Origin: Eubacteriales bacterium | GTDB taxonomy: Bacteria; Bacillota; Clostridia; Lachnospirales; Lachnospiraceae | Direction: 5' to 3' | Length of the DNA stretch: 48,162 nt | NCBI GenBank assembly: GCA_030524715.1 | Contig: JAUNGB010000035.1 | Coordinates: 1 to 48,162, forward strand | Shown: positions 47,312 to 48,162 of the stretch, piece by piece | How positions within the stretch are numbered: position 1 is the first letter of the stretch | Layout: each line of letters starts with the position of its first letter | Program-made: the position numbers and the translations under genes | Notes under the pieces: generated by a model | What the model was told of the DNA's origin: nothing | Databases searched by the model: none | Seen by the model: only the letters and a program-made list of their open reading frames with translations

Positions 47312-47941
47312 TTATTTGGTTCCGAAAATACGGTCGCCTGCGTCGCCGAGTCCCGGGCAGATATAAGCGTGGTCATTAAGGTCTCGATCCAGATGGCCGC
47401 AGTAGATCTGAATATCCGGATGAGCCTCGCGAAGCCTTTTCAGGCCCTCCGGCGCTGCGATAATGCACATGAACTTAATGTTCTTTCCGCCTTTCTGCTT
47501 GATAAAGTCTACCGCTGCTACTGCCGAGCCTCCGGTTGCAAGCATAGGATCTACCACAACCGCGATTCTCTCATCAATAGATTCCGGCAGCTTACAGTAG
47601 TATTCATGAGGCTCATGAGTCTCCGGGTCACGGTAAAGCCCGATATGTCCTACCTTGGCGGAGGGTACAAGGGTAAGAATACTGCTTACCATTCCAAGTC
47701 CGGCACGGAGCACCGGGATAACCGCAAGCTTCTTTCCTGAAATCATAGGAGTCATACATGTCTCCAGCGGAGTGGTTACCTCAACATCCTCTGTAGGAAG
47801 ATCCCTTAAAGCTTCATACCCCATAAGAATTCCAATCTCCTCCACGAGCTTACGAAATTCATTGGTACCAGTATTCTGGTCACGAAGCATGGAAATTTTG
47901 TGCTGGATCAGCGGGTGATCCATAATGTATACTTGTTCCAT
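47312..47941 (-). CDS. upp: Uracil phosphoribosyltransferase
   Basis: A 209-residue salvage enzyme that makes UMP from uracil and PRPP. The PRPP-binding motif [12 protein letters not shown] and the C-terminal uracil-binding region [13 protein letters not shown] are intact, and length is standard. AGAGGAACAG lies before the ATG. Its position next to rplJL is not functionally linked as far as I can see. It has a separate promoter upstream. Confidence 0.98.
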   Translation of the reverse strand: MEQVYIMDHPLIQHKISMLRDQNTGTNEFRKLVEEIGILMGYEALRDLPTEDVEVTTPLETCMTPMISGKKLAVIPVLRAGLGMVSSILTLVPSAKVGHIGLYRDPETHEPHEYYCKLPESIDERIAVVVDPMLATGGSAVAAVDFIKQKGGKNIKFMCIIAAPEGLKRLREAHPDIQIYCGHLDRDLNDHAYICPGLGDAGDRIFGTK

Positions 47942-47987
47942 AACTGTTCCTCTGTTCCTTTCTTATCTGTTGTTGGGATGCATTTAT

Positions 47988-48020
47988 GTTACTGTTTGAA
48001 CCGTAGGTATGGACAGCAAC
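47988..48020 (-). promoter_or_regulatory. Stem in the upp leader
   Basis: GTTACTGT and ACAGCAAC can pair on the minus-strand RNA with one G-U wobble. It lies between the upp promoter and gene. It does not resemble a PyrR site that I can confirm. Confidence 0.35.
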
Positions 48021-48039
48021 ACATTTATTTCTGCTCCTT

Positions 48040-48068
48040 ATTATAGTATAAATACCGCATATACAAAA
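48040..48068 (-). promoter_or_regulatory. Probable upp promoter
   Basis: On the minus strand a perfect TATAAT with a weak TTTTGT 17 bp upstream. Beyond it, to the window end, I see no gene. Confidence 0.55.
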
Positions 48069-48162
48069 GAGATTTTTCACATAAAATAAATTTTTATGAT
48101 TATAAAGGTTACTATTCACGGGAGGGGGGAAGGCATTTCCGTTTCAACTTTGCCAGAATTTT

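Overview
The window looks like chromosomal DNA from a Lachnospiraceae-type Clostridia. Evidence: Firmicute-style ribosomal and RNA polymerase genes, an L10 leader with an attenuator, strong GGAGG ribosome binding sites, several non-ATG starts (TTG, GTG), YesM/YesN-type two-component proteins and a close clostridial-type cellobiose phosphorylase. The genus cannot be fixed from the sequence alone.

Region 1 (1-19.25 kb) holds a small unknown gene, trmB, and a glycan-use locus. The locus contains a GH3 beta-glucosidase, a GH31 alpha-xylosidase of the YicI type, a YesM-like sensor kinase with a YesN-like AraC regulator, a GH42 beta-galactosidase, an ABC importer (lipoprotein plus two permeases; no ATPase here), a YesL-like membrane protein and a GH94 cellobiose phosphorylase. 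The enzyme set fits import and intracellular breakdown of xyloglucan-type oligosaccharides: xylose and galactose side chains are removed, then the cello-oligosaccharide backbone is hydrolysed or phosphorolysed.

Region 2 (19.25-26.5 kb) is an AT-rich restriction island: a GmrSD-like DUF262/DUF1524 nuclease, an AlwI-family type IIS endonuclease, a fused double D12-class adenine methyltransferase and a further small DNA methyltransferase whose expected start codon is ATA. It is bracketed by direct repeats made of the 3' end of tuf plus its terminator (155 bp, about 94% identical) and an exact 30-bp repeat that carries a promoter. The island therefore sits immediately downstream of tuf and left a second, partial tuf end on its far side. 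No integrase or transposase is visible.

Region 3 (26.4-48.2 kb) is the rplJL-rpoBC and rpsL-rpsG-fusA-tuf supercluster, read on the minus strand, with upp upstream. It is interrupted between rpoC and rpsL by a cell-envelope and signalling cassette: a membrane-anchored amidase and a class A beta-lactamase-like serine hydrolase on the plus strand, and a transmembrane Ser/Thr kinase without PASTA repeats, a PP2C phosphatase and an unrecognised 410-residue protein on the minus strand. Two tandem-repeat arrays (17-bp and 32-bp units) flank genes of this cassette.

The items most worth a second look are the tuf-end-flanked restriction island with its odd methyltransferase start, the operator-like repeats over the methyltransferase promoter, the kinase/phosphatase/unknown cassette with its 17-bp array, and a set of dispersed palindromic elements.
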